Below, one piece after another: positions 25,138 to 33,285 of a DNA stretch of 64,000 nt. The position numbers and the translations under genes are program-made. Numbering within the stretch: position 1 is the first letter of the stretch; each line of letters opens with the position of its first letter. The notes under the pieces are model-generated. The model ran no database searches. It saw only the letters and a list, made by a program, of their open reading frames with translations, and was not told the origin of the DNA. Source of the DNA: Rothia aerolata (lineage in GTDB: Bacteria > Actinomycetota > Actinomycetes > Actinomycetales > Micrococcaceae); the NCBI RefSeq assembly GCF_014635585.1, contig NZ_BMDC01000001.1, positions 906,139-970,138 on the forward strand, read 5' to 3'.

Positions 25138-26862
25138 ATGTCTGATTCAACGATTCGTCCCTTTCAGGCCCCGGTGGTATACCAGATTTATCCCCGGTCT
25201 TTTCAAGACTCCAATGGGGACGGCATAGGTGACCTTCCCGGTATTACCTCTCGTCTGGACTACCTGCACAAGCTGGGAGTAGAGGTTATCTGGCTCTCCC
25301 CCATCTACGAGTCGCCCAATGATGACAACGGCTATGACATCAGCAACTACCGCAAGATTATGCCCGAGTTCGGCACCATGGAAGACTTCGACGAGCTCCT
25401 GGAGCAGGCAAAGAAGCGCGGTATCCGTATAGTCATGGACCTGGTGGTCAACCACACCTCCGACGAGCACGAGTGGTTTATCGAGGCTAAGTCCTCCCGC
25501 GATTCTCAGTATCGCGACTACTACGTTTGGAAGGACCCCGCCGGTTTTAAGGACGACGGCACCCCGATTCCACCCAACAACTGGATTTCCGCTTTCTCCC
25601 CCTCTGCCTGGGAGTGGGAGCCTGCCACCGAGCAGTTCTATCTGCACCTCTTCTCCACCAAGCAGCCCGACCTCAACTGGGAGAACCCCACCGTGCGCGA
25701 GGAGGTCTACGACCTCATGCGCTTCTGGCTCGATAAGGGCGTAGCAGGCTTCCGCATGGACGTGATTAACCTGATTTCCAAAGACCAAACCTTCCCCGAC
25801 GACCCGGCGGTAGCCGCTGGCTCCAAAGAGAACTCGCTGGTCATGGCCGCTAACGGCCCGCGCGTCCACGAATTCCTCGCCGAGATGAACCAGAAGGTGC
25901 TCTCCCACTACGAGGTGCTCACCGTGGGCGAGACCCCCTGCGTGACCGCCGAAGACGGCCTGCTCTACGCTGGCTTTGACCGGGGCGAGCTACAGATGAT
26001 CTTCCAGTTTGAGCACATGGACGTCGATGCCAGCCCCGACGGTTTCGGTAAGTGGAGTGATACTCGCTTTGATCTCAAAGACCTCAAGCGCGTGCTGGCT
26101 AAGTGGCAAAATGACCTCGGTGGCCGGGCCTGGAACTCCCTCTACTGGAACAATCACGACCAGCCCCGCGCGGTCTCCCGTTTTGGCAACGACTCGCCGC
26201 AATGGCGGGTGCTCTCTGCCAAGATGCTAGCTACCACCCTGCACTTCATGCAGGGCACTCCTTACGTTTATCAGGGCGAAGAGCTGGGCATGACCAACGT
26301 CTATTTCGACTCAGTAGACCGCTACCAGGATCTTGAAATTCACGATACCTGGGCCAAGTATGTGGAGTCTGGAATCATTGAGCCCGAGCAGATGCTCAGC
26401 TTTATCTCTGCCTCCGGCCGCGATAATGCCCGTACCCCCATGCAGTGGTCTGCCGAGGAAAACGCGGGCTTTACCACCGGTTCCCCCTGGCTGGAACTCA
26501 ACCCCCGCTACGCCGAGATTAACGCTGAAGAGGCCCTGGCTGATAAAAACTCTGTTTTCTACTTCTACCAGCGTCTGCTTCAGCTGCGCCGCCAAGAGCC
26601 GGTGATGATTACCGGCACCTTTGAGCTGCTGGACGACGTTGCCGCGCCGAGCGACTCCGAGGTCTTCGCCTACCTGCGCCACGGCGTGGGCGAGCAAGAG
26701 GGCCAGACCCTGCTGGTGATGGCAAACTTTACCGACCAGCCCCTGCAGCGGTCTTTTGAAACCTACGGCAGCGAGCGCAGCCTACTTATTTCCAACTATT
26801 CCGACGACACCGAAGAAACCCTGCGCCCCTATGAGGCCAAGGTCTATAAGTTTAGAAAGTAA
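25138..26862 (+). CDS. GH13 alpha-glucosidase, oligo-1,6-glucosidase type
   Basis: A complete GH13 enzyme of 574 residues: VVYQIYPRSFQDSNGDGIGD near the N-terminus, DLVVNHTSDEH (region I), GFRMDVI with nucleophile D208 (region II), VLTVGE with acid/base E265 (region III) and NNHDQ with D341 (region IV). Valine after the nucleophile (V209) is the residue associated with alpha-1,6 preference in this subfamily, so isomaltose-type substrates are likely. No signal peptide, so cytoplasmic. It starts 12 bp after mapP and is followed 9 bp later by a paralogue. Confidence 0.92.
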   Translation: MSDSTIRPFQAPVVYQIYPRSFQDSNGDGIGDLPGITSRLDYLHKLGVEVIWLSPIYESPNDDNGYDISNYRKIMPEFGTMEDFDELLEQAKKRGIRIVMDLVVNHTSDEHEWFIEAKSSRDSQYRDYYVWKDPAGFKDDGTPIPPNNWISAFSPSAWEWEPATEQFYLHLFSTKQPDLNWENPTVREEVYDLMRFWLDKGVAGFRMDVINLISKDQTFPDDPAVAAGSKENSLVMAANGPRVHEFLAEMNQKVLSHYEVLTVGETPCVTAEDGLLYAGFDRGELQMIFQFEHMDVDASPDGFGKWSDTRFDLKDLKRVLAKWQNDLGGRAWNSLYWNNHDQPRAVSRFGNDSPQWRVLSAKMLATTLHFMQGTPYVYQGEELGMTNVYFDSVDRYQDLEIHDTWAKYVESGIIEPEQMLSFISASGRDNARTPMQWSAEENAGFTTGSPWLELNPRYAEINAEEALADKNSVFYFYQRLLQLRRQEPVMITGTFELLDDVAAPSDSEVFAYLRHGVGEQEGQTLLVMANFTDQPLQRSFETYGSERSLLISNYSDDTEETLRPYEAKVYKFRK

Positions 26863-26871
26863 GGATCATTC

Positions 26872-28602
26872 ATGACTTCAACTGCAGGAAAACAGTGGTG
26901 GAAAGAGGCCGTGGTCTACCAGGTGTGGCCGCGTTCCTTCCAGGATTCTGACGGTGACGGCGTGGGCGACCTGCCGGGGCTGACCTCCCGCCTGCCCTAC
27001 CTGGCGAAGCTGGGTGTCAACGTGATTTGGCTGTCTCCCATGTTCGCCTCTCCCAATGATGATATGGGCTATGACATCAGTGATTACCGGGAGATTATGA
27101 CCGAGTTTGGCACTATGGCTGACTTCGATCAGATGCTGGAAACCGCGCATTCGCTGGGCATTAAGATTCTGCTGGACATCGTGGTCAACCACACCTCTGA
27201 TGAGCACGAGTGGTTCAAGCAGTCCCGATCGTCCCGCGAGAACCCTTTCCGCGACTACTACATTTGGCGGGACTCCTCGGGGGTCGATGAAGAGGGCAAT
27301 CCTCTCCCTCCCAACAACTGGTATTCAGAGTTCGGTGGCCCTGCCTGGGTTTACGATGAAACCACCAACCAGTGGTACATGCACATCTTCTCCAAGAAGC
27401 AGCCCGATCTTAACTGGGAGAACCCCGCTGTTCGCGAGGAAATCTACTCCATGATTAACTGGTGGCTGGATAAGGGGGTAGACGGTTTCCGCCTGGACGC
27501 CATCAACATTATTTCTAAGCCGGAGGGCCTGCCCGATGACCCCTCGGTGGATCCCGATAAGCACAGCTCTTCGATTCCCTTTGTGATTCACAACGGCACC
27601 CGCGTGCACGAGTGGATGCACGAGCTGAACCAGCGCACCCTGGCGGGCCGCGACGTCATGACCGTGGGCGAAATGAGCGCCACTCCCCCGGAGGAAGCAA
27701 TCCAATTTGCCGGCTTTGAGTCTGAGGAGCTAAACATGCTCTTCCACTTCGAGCACATGGGCGTAGACTCAGACCCCGCCACCGGCATGGGCAAGTGGTC
27801 TTTCACCAAGTACGATCTGGTGGAGCTCAAGCAGATTCTCAACGACTGGCAGACCAAGCTGGCGGGTAAGGCCTGGGGCTCCCTCTACTGGAACAACCAC
27901 GACCAGCCTCGCGTGGTCTCCCGTTTTGGCAACGACTCCCCCGAGTACCGCGAGCTGTCGGGCAAGATGCTGGCCACCACCCTGCACTTCATGCAGGGCA
28001 CCCCCTATATCTTCCAGGGTGAAGAGTTCGGCATGACCAACGTTGAGTTCGGCTCGATTGACGACTACCGCGACCTGGACTCGCTGAACTTCTATGAGGA
28101 CATGGTAACCGAGCGCGGTATTCTCACCCAGGAGGAGGGAATGGACCTGGTCTACAAGGTGGGCCGCGACAACGCCCGCACCCCCGTGCAGTGGTCTGCT
28201 GAGACCGGTGCCGGCTTCACCAGCGGCACCCCTTGGATTGGCTTCAACCCCAACTTCACCGAAATCAATGCTGAGGATGCCCTGGCGCGGGAGGATTCCC
28301 TCTTCTACCACTATCAGAAGCTCATTCAACTCCGCCGTGAAGAACTCACCGACCTCATGGTCTACGCCGACTTTGTGCCTCTGGACCCTGAAGACGCTGA
28401 AGTCTACGCCTACGAGCGCCACGGTGAGAAGGGAGAGAAGCTGCTGGTGATCAACAACTTCACCGCCGAGACCCTGGAGCGCACCTACCCGTTGCTTGAG
28501 CAGGCGGAGGGCAGCGCCGTCCAGCTGGTCATCTCTAACTACGCCGACGACGCGGGAGCGACTCTGCGCCCCTATGAGTCCAAGGTCTACAAAGTAGGCT
28601 AA
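26872..28602 (+). CDS. GH13 alpha-glucosidase, maltase (alpha-1,4) type
   Basis: A paralogue of the preceding gene, 576 residues, with VVYQVWPRSFQDSDGDGVGD, DIVVNHTSDEH, GFRLDAI (nucleophile D209), VMTVGE (E267) and NNHDQ (D344). Alanine (A210) replaces the valine of the first enzyme after the nucleophile, a change linked to alpha-1,4 hydrolysis in this subfamily; maltose is the expected substrate. The pair probably arose by tandem duplication and specialised. Cytoplasmic, without a signal peptide; AAGGA lies before the ATG. Confidence 0.92.
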   Translation: MTSTAGKQWWKEAVVYQVWPRSFQDSDGDGVGDLPGLTSRLPYLAKLGVNVIWLSPMFASPNDDMGYDISDYREIMTEFGTMADFDQMLETAHSLGIKILLDIVVNHTSDEHEWFKQSRSSRENPFRDYYIWRDSSGVDEEGNPLPPNNWYSEFGGPAWVYDETTNQWYMHIFSKKQPDLNWENPAVREEIYSMINWWLDKGVDGFRLDAINIISKPEGLPDDPSVDPDKHSSSIPFVIHNGTRVHEWMHELNQRTLAGRDVMTVGEMSATPPEEAIQFAGFESEELNMLFHFEHMGVDSDPATGMGKWSFTKYDLVELKQILNDWQTKLAGKAWGSLYWNNHDQPRVVSRFGNDSPEYRELSGKMLATTLHFMQGTPYIFQGEEFGMTNVEFGSIDDYRDLDSLNFYEDMVTERGILTQEEGMDLVYKVGRDNARTPVQWSAETGAGFTSGTPWIGFNPNFTEINAEDALAREDSLFYHYQKLIQLRREELTDLMVYADFVPLDPEDAEVYAYERHGEKGEKLLVINNFTAETLERTYPLLEQAEGSAVQLVISNYADDAGATLRPYESKVYKVG

Positions 28603-28639
28603 GCTTGTCGTGTAAAATCCCTTACCTTTGAGGAAACCC

Positions 28640-29056
28640 ATGTCTATTCGTCTCAACCCCTATTTCACCTTCACCGGCCAGGCCCGCGAAGCGCTGGAAT
28701 TCTACGAGTCAGTCTTTGGCGGCGAGCTCAAGGTTGCCTCTTTCAAGGACTTCCAGGCTCCCGTAGACCCCGAATTCTCCGAGATGGTGATGCACGGCGA
28801 ACTGTACACCAGCCACTTCATTATTCAGGCATCAGACGGTGCGGCGATCTCCCGCCCCGAGAACAACGCCACCACCAACATGGAATGCGCTGTTATCGGT
28901 GCTGCCGATGAGGTTGAGCTGGCCCGCGAATGGTTCGATAAGCTGCAGGACGGCGCCACCCAGGTCATGCCGCTGAACCAGGCTCCCTGGGGTGCCCACT
29001 TTGGCTCCCTCACCGATAAGTTCGGCATCGCATGGATGTTTAACTTCGGGGGCTAA
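28640..29056 (+). CDS. PhnB-like VOC-fold protein
   Basis: This 138-residue single-domain protein of the glyoxalase/bleomycin-resistance (VOC) fold belongs to the PhnB/DUF subgroup: LNPYFTFTGQAREALEFYES, VFGGELKVASFKDF, then a C-terminal WGAHFGSLTDKFGIAWMFNF. These two halves are the paired beta-alpha-beta-beta-beta units. No enzymatic function is defined for this subgroup. The ATG at 28640 follows GAGGA at 5 nt; an in-frame TTG at 28628 is less likely. It is 37 bp downstream of the second glucosidase, but a sugar-related role is not implied. Confidence 0.85.
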   Translation: MSIRLNPYFTFTGQAREALEFYESVFGGELKVASFKDFQAPVDPEFSEMVMHGELYTSHFIIQASDGAAISRPENNATTNMECAVIGAADEVELAREWFDKLQDGATQVMPLNQAPWGAHFGSLTDKFGIAWMFNFGG

Positions 29057-29067
29057 ATCCTCCCCCG

Positions 29068-29124
29068 CGAGAGGCCAATTTTTTACCGTTTTTCTCTCAA
29101 AAACGGTAAAAAATTGGCCTCTCG
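29068..29124. repeat. 26-bp perfect inverted repeat, GAG-GGCC hairpin type
   Basis: Arms 29068-29093 and 29099-29124 are exact complements with a 5-nt CTCTC loop; the outer part reads CGAGAGGCCAATTTTTTA. The outer sequence resembles the GAGTGGCCATTTTTA hairpin inside repeat copy 1 and copy 2. It lies between the VOC gene and the MFS gene and may act as a terminator, or reduce translation of the MFS gene 13 bp downstream. Confidence 0.85.
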
Positions 29125-29137
29125 TGCAGGTTCTCCT

Positions 29138-30316
29138 ATGATTACCCTTCTTCTCGCTGTCATCTACCTGGCCTTTATCGGCCTGGGCCTGCCCGATTCC
29201 TTACTGGGCGCCGCCTGGCCGGCTATCTACCGCGACCTCGACGCTCCTTTCTCCTTCGCGGGGGTTCTCGCGATTATTATTTCGGCGGGCACTATCATCT
29301 CTAGCCTGAACACTGACCGGCTGACCAAGGCGCTGGGAACGGGCAGAGTCACCGCTTTTTCCGTAGGGCTCACGGCTATAGCCCTCTTTGGCTTCTCATT
29401 TTCAGATTCCCTCTGGCTACTCTGCCTCTGGGCGATCCCCTACGGCCTGGGTGCCGGTAGCGTCGATGCAGCTATTAACAACTATGTGGCGGTCAACTTT
29501 AAAAGCCAGCACATGAGCTGGCTGCACTGCATGTGGGGCGTGGGCGCAGCACTGGGCCCCTACCTGATGGGCACCGCCCTGGCCAACGGCCACAGCTGGA
29601 CCACCGGTTATCAGCTGGTAGGTGCCTTGCAGGTGGCCCTCACCGCTATTCTCTTCGCGAGTCTGCCGCTGTGGTCGAGAAAGAAAATGCAGGACGATGC
29701 CGCTGCGGGGCTCGCCGAAACCCAGGTGCTCTCGCTCCGCCAGGTACTTTCTCTGCCGGGCGCCAAACCTCTGGGCCTCTGCTTCTTCTGCTACTGCGCT
29801 CTTGAGCAGACCGCTATCCTCTGGGGCAGCTCCTACCTCTCGCTCGCGCAAGGATTCTCTACCGAGGCAGCGGCAACCTTTGCCAGTATCTTCCTGCTCG
29901 GCATCACGGTAGGCCGAGCCCTCTCCGGGTTTCTTGCTCTGAAAATTCATGACCACGCCATGATTCGGCTGGGACAGGCCTTCATTGCCCTGGGTCTGCT
30001 TGCGCTTGTGCTCCCCTTCGGTCAGGCGGTTACCCTGGGCGGGCTTCTTTTAATGGGGCTGGGCTGCGCCCCCATCTACCCCAGCATTATTCATGCAATT
30101 CCGGCCCTCTTTGGAGCCGAGAAGTCTCAGGCCGTTACCGGAGTCCAAATGGCAAGCGCCTACCTGGGTCCTCTGACCATGCCGCCACTCTTCGGCCTCC
30201 TTGCCAACCACCTGACTGTGGCGATCTTCCCCGCTTTTATGGCGGTCTTGCTGGTACTCATGGTTCTTATGCACGAGCGGATTCTGCGCAATAAAAAGCC
30301 GAGCGGTGTATTTTAG
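29138..30316 (+). CDS. Major facilitator superfamily transporter
   Basis: About twelve hydrophobic spans over 392 residues, with the MFS loop signatures LNTDRLTKALGTGRVTAFSVG between spans 2 and 3 and LWAIPYGLGAGSVDAAINNY. The pattern resembles FucP/fucose-type or uncharacterised sugar MFS proteins; the substrate is not determined. ATG at 29138 is chosen because an upstream TTG (29114) would place translation inside the hairpin arm. It is next to, but separated by a hairpin from, the alpha-glucoside locus. Confidence 0.85.
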   Translation: MITLLLAVIYLAFIGLGLPDSLLGAAWPAIYRDLDAPFSFAGVLAIIISAGTIISSLNTDRLTKALGTGRVTAFSVGLTAIALFGFSFSDSLWLLCLWAIPYGLGAGSVDAAINNYVAVNFKSQHMSWLHCMWGVGAALGPYLMGTALANGHSWTTGYQLVGALQVALTAILFASLPLWSRKKMQDDAAAGLAETQVLSLRQVLSLPGAKPLGLCFFCYCALEQTAILWGSSYLSLAQGFSTEAAATFASIFLLGITVGRALSGFLALKIHDHAMIRLGQAFIALGLLALVLPFGQAVTLGGLLLMGLGCAPIYPSIIHAIPALFGAEKSQAVTGVQMASAYLGPLTMPPLFGLLANHLTVAIFPAFMAVLLVLMVLMHERILRNKKPSGVF

Positions 30317-30395
30317 AAAGCTTCCTTAAAATTTATCAATAAAGCAACCAGCCCCACAGGTTAGGCCCAGAAGCTAAACTCAACCTTTTATCGCC

Positions 30396-30734
30396 TAAAA
30401 TTCCAGCACCAGCGATATGGGCCAGTCATGGATTATCCGCGGAAACAAGCTCCCGGTACACAAAGATTCCTGTAGGTAGACCTCAGGTACAAGCAAGTTC
30501 CCGTTAAGAGGCCAAAGTACACCTGTATTCCCTGGGTACACATCTAGATGTGTACCCAGGGAATACAGGTGTACTGACGCCAGCCAGACAAGAAGAAACT
30601 TGTACCTTGCCCCCACCGAGTTTTCCCGAGAGGCCACTTTTATACCGCAAACCAGCCAAAAACAGTCTAAAAATGGCCACTCGCGATCATGGCAGCCCGT
30701 GCGGTTGACTCTGTTTCATTGAGTCGCCGCTTCA
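30396..30734 (-). repeat. Palindrome-rich dispersed repeat, copy 2 (inverted relative to copy 1)
   Basis: This copy shares 52 identical bases (30683-30734) with 11253-11304 and is similar across its length. Inside are a 60-bp perfect palindrome (30516-30575), and an imperfect hairpin of arms 30627-30643 and 30668-30683 around CGAGNGGCCANTTTTA. GTAC occurs at least seven times at arm boundaries. The palindrome's arms differ from copy 1's at about nine of 27 positions, each difference matched on the other arm. Confidence 0.85.
30516..30575. repeat. 60-bp perfect palindrome
   Basis: The half AGTACACCTGTATTCCCTGG continuing to 30545 is exactly complementary to 30546-30575, with CTAGA-type centre and no spacer. 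Perfect palindromes of this length are usually unstable in bacteria because of hairpin-cleaving nucleases. Confidence 0.92.
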
Positions 30735-30753
30735 ACGACAAATCGCCGGTAAC

Positions 30754-30810
30754 GAAACGGCGAAATGTCGCTGAAACGGCGATATGTTACCGAAGCGGCG
30801 ACTCAGTACA
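30754..30810 (+). repeat. Three tandem 19-bp repeats flanked by 13-bp inverted repeats
   Basis: GAAACGGCGAAATGTCGCT (30754-30772), GAAACGGCGATATGTTACC (30773-30791) and GAAGCGGCGACTCAGTACA (30792-30810) share GAA-CGGCGA at the head. GAGTCGCCGCTTC at 30721-30733 is the exact complement of 30792-30804, so the block is bordered by inverted ends. Copy 1 holds only one such unit (11254-11266). Confidence 0.75.
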
Positions 30811-30896
30811 CTGGCCCATTCTCGATAAACGCCCAGCATTTTAGAAGACGCGCTTTTCTGCCTATAGCCCTAAATCTTCGAGCATCTTCTTAAAAG

Positions 30897-30953
30897 CGAG
30901 CGGTGGATTTTAGGCTTAAATCTGTCGATTTTAAGCTTAAAATCCACCGCTCG
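30897..30953. repeat. 24-bp inverted repeat hairpin
   Basis: Arms CGAGCGGTGGATTTTAGG... (30897-30920) and 30930-30953 pair with one G-T over a 9-nt loop. A fragment of one arm, GAGCGGTGTATTTTAG, occurs at 30302. It lies between the repeat block and the guaA terminator. Confidence 0.8.
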
Positions 30954-30963
30954 GCAGAGGTTT

Positions 30964-31012
30964 AATAATCTGATTTTTTATTTCCTCGCTCACTCGGAAA
31001 AATCAGATTATT
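30964..31012 (-). terminator. guaA terminator overlapping the stop codon
   Basis: Perfect 15-bp AT-rich arms (30964-30978 and 30998-31012) enclose a 19-nt loop; the guaA TAA stop lies within one arm. The AT-rich stem is weak but extended. Confidence 0.55.
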
Positions 31013-32594
31013 CCCATTCAATCGTTCCCGGAGGCTTCGAGGTCACGTCCAGCACCACTCGGTTCACTTCCGACACCTCATTGGTAATCCGGTTCGAAAT
31101 CTTCGCCAGCACATTGTAGGGCATACGAGTCCAGTCAGCGGTCATCGCATCCTCAGACGAAACCGGGCGCAACACAATCGGGTGGCCATAGGTACGGCCA
31201 TCACCCTGCACACCCACCGAGTGAACATCGGCTAGCAGAACCACCGGGCACTGCCAAATTTCCTCGTCCAGTCCAGCCTTGGTCAGCTCCTCACGGGCAA
31301 TAGCATCAGCCGCCCGCAGAATCTCCAGACGCTCCCGGGTCACCTCACCAATAATGCGGATACCCAGACCGGGGCCGGGGAAGGGCTGGCGAGCCACAAT
31401 CTTCTCGGGCACGCCCAGCTCACGGCCAATAGCGCGCACCTCATCCTTGAAGAGGGTGCGCAGGGGCTCCACCAGCTCAAAGGTCATGTCGTCGGGCAGA
31501 CCACCCACGTTGTGGTGGGACTTAATATTAGCCGCTCCCTCGCCGCCACCGGATTCGACGACGTCGGGGTAGAGAGTACCCTGCACCAGGAACTTGATAT
31601 CCTCACCGTCGTCAGCAGCCTCTTCAATGAGCTTGCGCTGGGCAATCTCAAAGGAGCGAATAAACTCGCGGCCAATAGCCTTGCGCTTGGTTTCGGGGTC
31701 GGTGGTACCTGCCAGGGCCGAGAGGAAACGCTCGGACTCGTCAATGGTGACCACCTTGATACCCATGGTGGAGGCGTAGTCGCTTTCCACCTGGTGGCGC
31801 TCGTCCTGGCGCAGCAGACCGTGGTCGATGAAGAAGCAGGTCAGCTGATCACCCACCGCCTTGTGCACCAGAGCCGCAGCAACAGAAGAATCAACGCCGC
31901 CGGACAGCGCGCAGATTACGCGGGCATCGCCCACCTGATCGCGAATCTTGGCAACCTGCTCTTCAATAATGTTGCCGGTAGACCAGGTCTTTTCAACACC
32001 GGCCACGTTGAAGAGGAAGTTCTCCAGGGCAGCCTGACCGTAGTCAGAGTGCTTAACCTCGGGGTGCCACTGCACACCGCCGAGCTTACGGGACTCATCG
32101 ACCATCGCGGCCACGTCGGCACCGGGGGTGGTTGCCAGCACGGTGAAACCCTCGGGAGCCTGGGACACGGAGTCGCCGTGGGACATCCAAACGTTCTGGT
32201 GCTTGGGGGTGCCGGTCAAGAAGGAAGAGTTCTCAGCGCAGACGGTGGCATCGGTTGCACCGTATTCACGGCGGCCGGTATTGGCCACGGTACCGCCCAG
32301 AGTCTGGGTCATCAGCTGGAATCCGTAGCAGATACCGAAAATCGGCACGCCAGCGGAGAACAGGGCAGGGTCGCCAGCGGGAGCGCCGTCAGCGTAGACA
32401 GAAGACGGGCCACCGGAGAGCACAATCGCGGCCGGGTTCTTGGCCAGGATCTTCTCGGTTGCCATAGTATGCGGGACGATTTCGGAGTAGACTCCGGCCT
32501 CACGCACGCGGCGGGCAATCAGCTGCGCGTACTGTGCGCCGTAGTCGACTACCAGAACCGGGCGCTCTTCGAGCTCGGTATGGTTATCAGTCAC
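31008..32594 (-). CDS. guaA: GMP synthase (glutamine-hydrolysing)
   Basis: It converts XMP to GMP. The N-terminal class I glutamine amidotransferase domain has [21 protein letters not shown] (catalytic Cys) and GVQWHPEV (His-Glu). The ATP pyrophosphatase domain has [17 protein letters not shown] (PP-loop), and the C-terminal dimerisation domain ends [17 protein letters not shown]. Length (528) is standard. The ATG follows a hairpin in the upstream spacer at 32617-32644. It is part of the actinobacterial guaB-guaB3-guaA neighbourhood. Confidence 0.97.
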   Translation of the reverse strand: MTDNHTELEERPVLVVDYGAQYAQLIARRVREAGVYSEIVPHTMATEKILAKNPAAIVLSGGPSSVYADGAPAGDPALFSAGVPIFGICYGFQLMTQTLGGTVANTGRREYGATDATVCAENSSFLTGTPKHQNVWMSHGDSVSQAPEGFTVLATTPGADVAAMVDESRKLGGVQWHPEVKHSDYGQAALENFLFNVAGVEKTWSTGNIIEEQVAKIRDQVGDARVICALSGGVDSSVAAALVHKAVGDQLTCFFIDHGLLRQDERHQVESDYASTMGIKVVTIDESERFLSALAGTTDPETKRKAIGREFIRSFEIAQRKLIEEAADDGEDIKFLVQGTLYPDVVESGGGEGAANIKSHHNVGGLPDDMTFELVEPLRTLFKDEVRAIGRELGVPEKIVARQPFPGPGLGIRIIGEVTRERLEILRAADAIAREELTKAGLDEEIWQCPVVLLADVHSVGVQGDGRTYGHPIVLRPVSSEDAMTADWTRMPYNVLAKISNRITNEVSEVNRVVLDVTSKPPGTIEWE

Positions 32595-32616
32595 GAGTCA
32601 CCTTTGGTTGGATTGG

Positions 32617-32644
32617 TTCCCCTCCCCAGAGAAGCGGAGGGGAA
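32617..32644 (-). terminator. Hairpin between DUF3817 gene and guaA
   Basis: Arms TTCCCCTCC (32617-32625) and GGAGGGGAA (32636-32644) pair around a 10-nt loop. It may end the DUF3817 transcript or form part of the guaA leader. Confidence 0.5.
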
Positions 32645-32681
32645 AGAAGTTTCATGGCTATTCTAAAACAAAAGCCCGCGC

Positions 32682-33245
32682 TTAGTAGCGTTTAGTGGAC
32701 TGCGGGTTTGCCGCCAGCAGCTCTAAGGTTTCGCGGTGAATCCTCTTCTCCACGATGAAGGAGAGGAAGGGCACCACGCCGCCCAGGGCCATCACAATAA
32801 TCTGCGGCAGTCCCCAGCGCATCAGCAGCCAGAGGCGGAAGCAGGCAATCAGGTAGACCACGTAGAACCAGCCGTGAATAATCAGAATCCAGGTGGAGAT
32901 ATTGACGCCGCCGGTCAGGTTTTGGGTCTCAAGGTTGAGCCAGCCCAGGGCCACGGTTTCCCCGGTGCGGGCGTTGGTGCCGCCGGCAATCAGGTCATAG
33001 CCGAAGCCGTAGCGGGTAATCATCTCTGCTACCAGCAGCAGCAGGAAGGTACCTGAAATCCAGGCGCACCACTTGTAGAAGGTCAGGGCACCGCGAATCT
33101 GCGATTCGGTGCCGCCGAACTTCTTGCGCACGGTAAAACCGCCTTTGCCGTCTGCTCGACCGCCCTCTGTGAGGGTTACTTTCTTGCCGTCGGTGCGTTC
33201 AACCGGGCGCGGGTTGGCCGGGCGCTGGTTTTTGTCAGTGCTCAT
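32682..33245 (-). CDS. DUF3817 integral membrane protein
   Basis: After a charged N-terminus of ~50 residues (RTDGKKVTLTEGGRADGKGG), the DUF3817 domain begins RGALTFYKWCAWISGTFLLLLVAEMI and has three spans, including ISTWILIIHGWFYVVYLIACFRLWLLM and LPQIIVMALGGVVPFLSFIVEKRIH. This domain is often found in actinobacteria near guaA and is also seen in YdzA-like proteins; no function is known. It lies 40 bp upstream of a SURF1 gene on the same strand. Confidence 0.85.
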   Translation of the reverse strand: MSTDKNQRPANPRPVERTDGKKVTLTEGGRADGKGGFTVRKKFGGTESQIRGALTFYKWCAWISGTFLLLLVAEMITRYGFGYDLIAGGTNARTGETVALGWLNLETQNLTGGVNISTWILIIHGWFYVVYLIACFRLWLLMRWGLPQIIVMALGGVVPFLSFIVEKRIHRETLELLAANPQSTKRY

Positions 33246-33285
33246 CAGAACTCATTTCCTTGGGGTCTGGGGAAGAAAAACGATT

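Larger units (their letters stand above)
30317..31007. other. 690-bp non-coding region with repeat copy 2 and further hairpins
   Basis: No credible protein gene is present. It contains repeat copy 2 (30396-30734) with its 60-bp palindrome, a 19-bp tandem repeat (30754-30810), a 24-bp hairpin (30897-30953) and the guaA terminator (30964-31012). A partial sequence GAGCGGTGTATTTTAG at 30302 resembles one arm of the 30.9-kb hairpin. Confidence 0.8.

Noticed and set aside
11253-30734. The two inverted repeats as ends of a composite transposon
   Set aside because: The enclosed 19 kb are ordinary chromosomal genes, no transposase is present, and the repeats' similarity extends only ~310-340 bp without target duplications that I can see.
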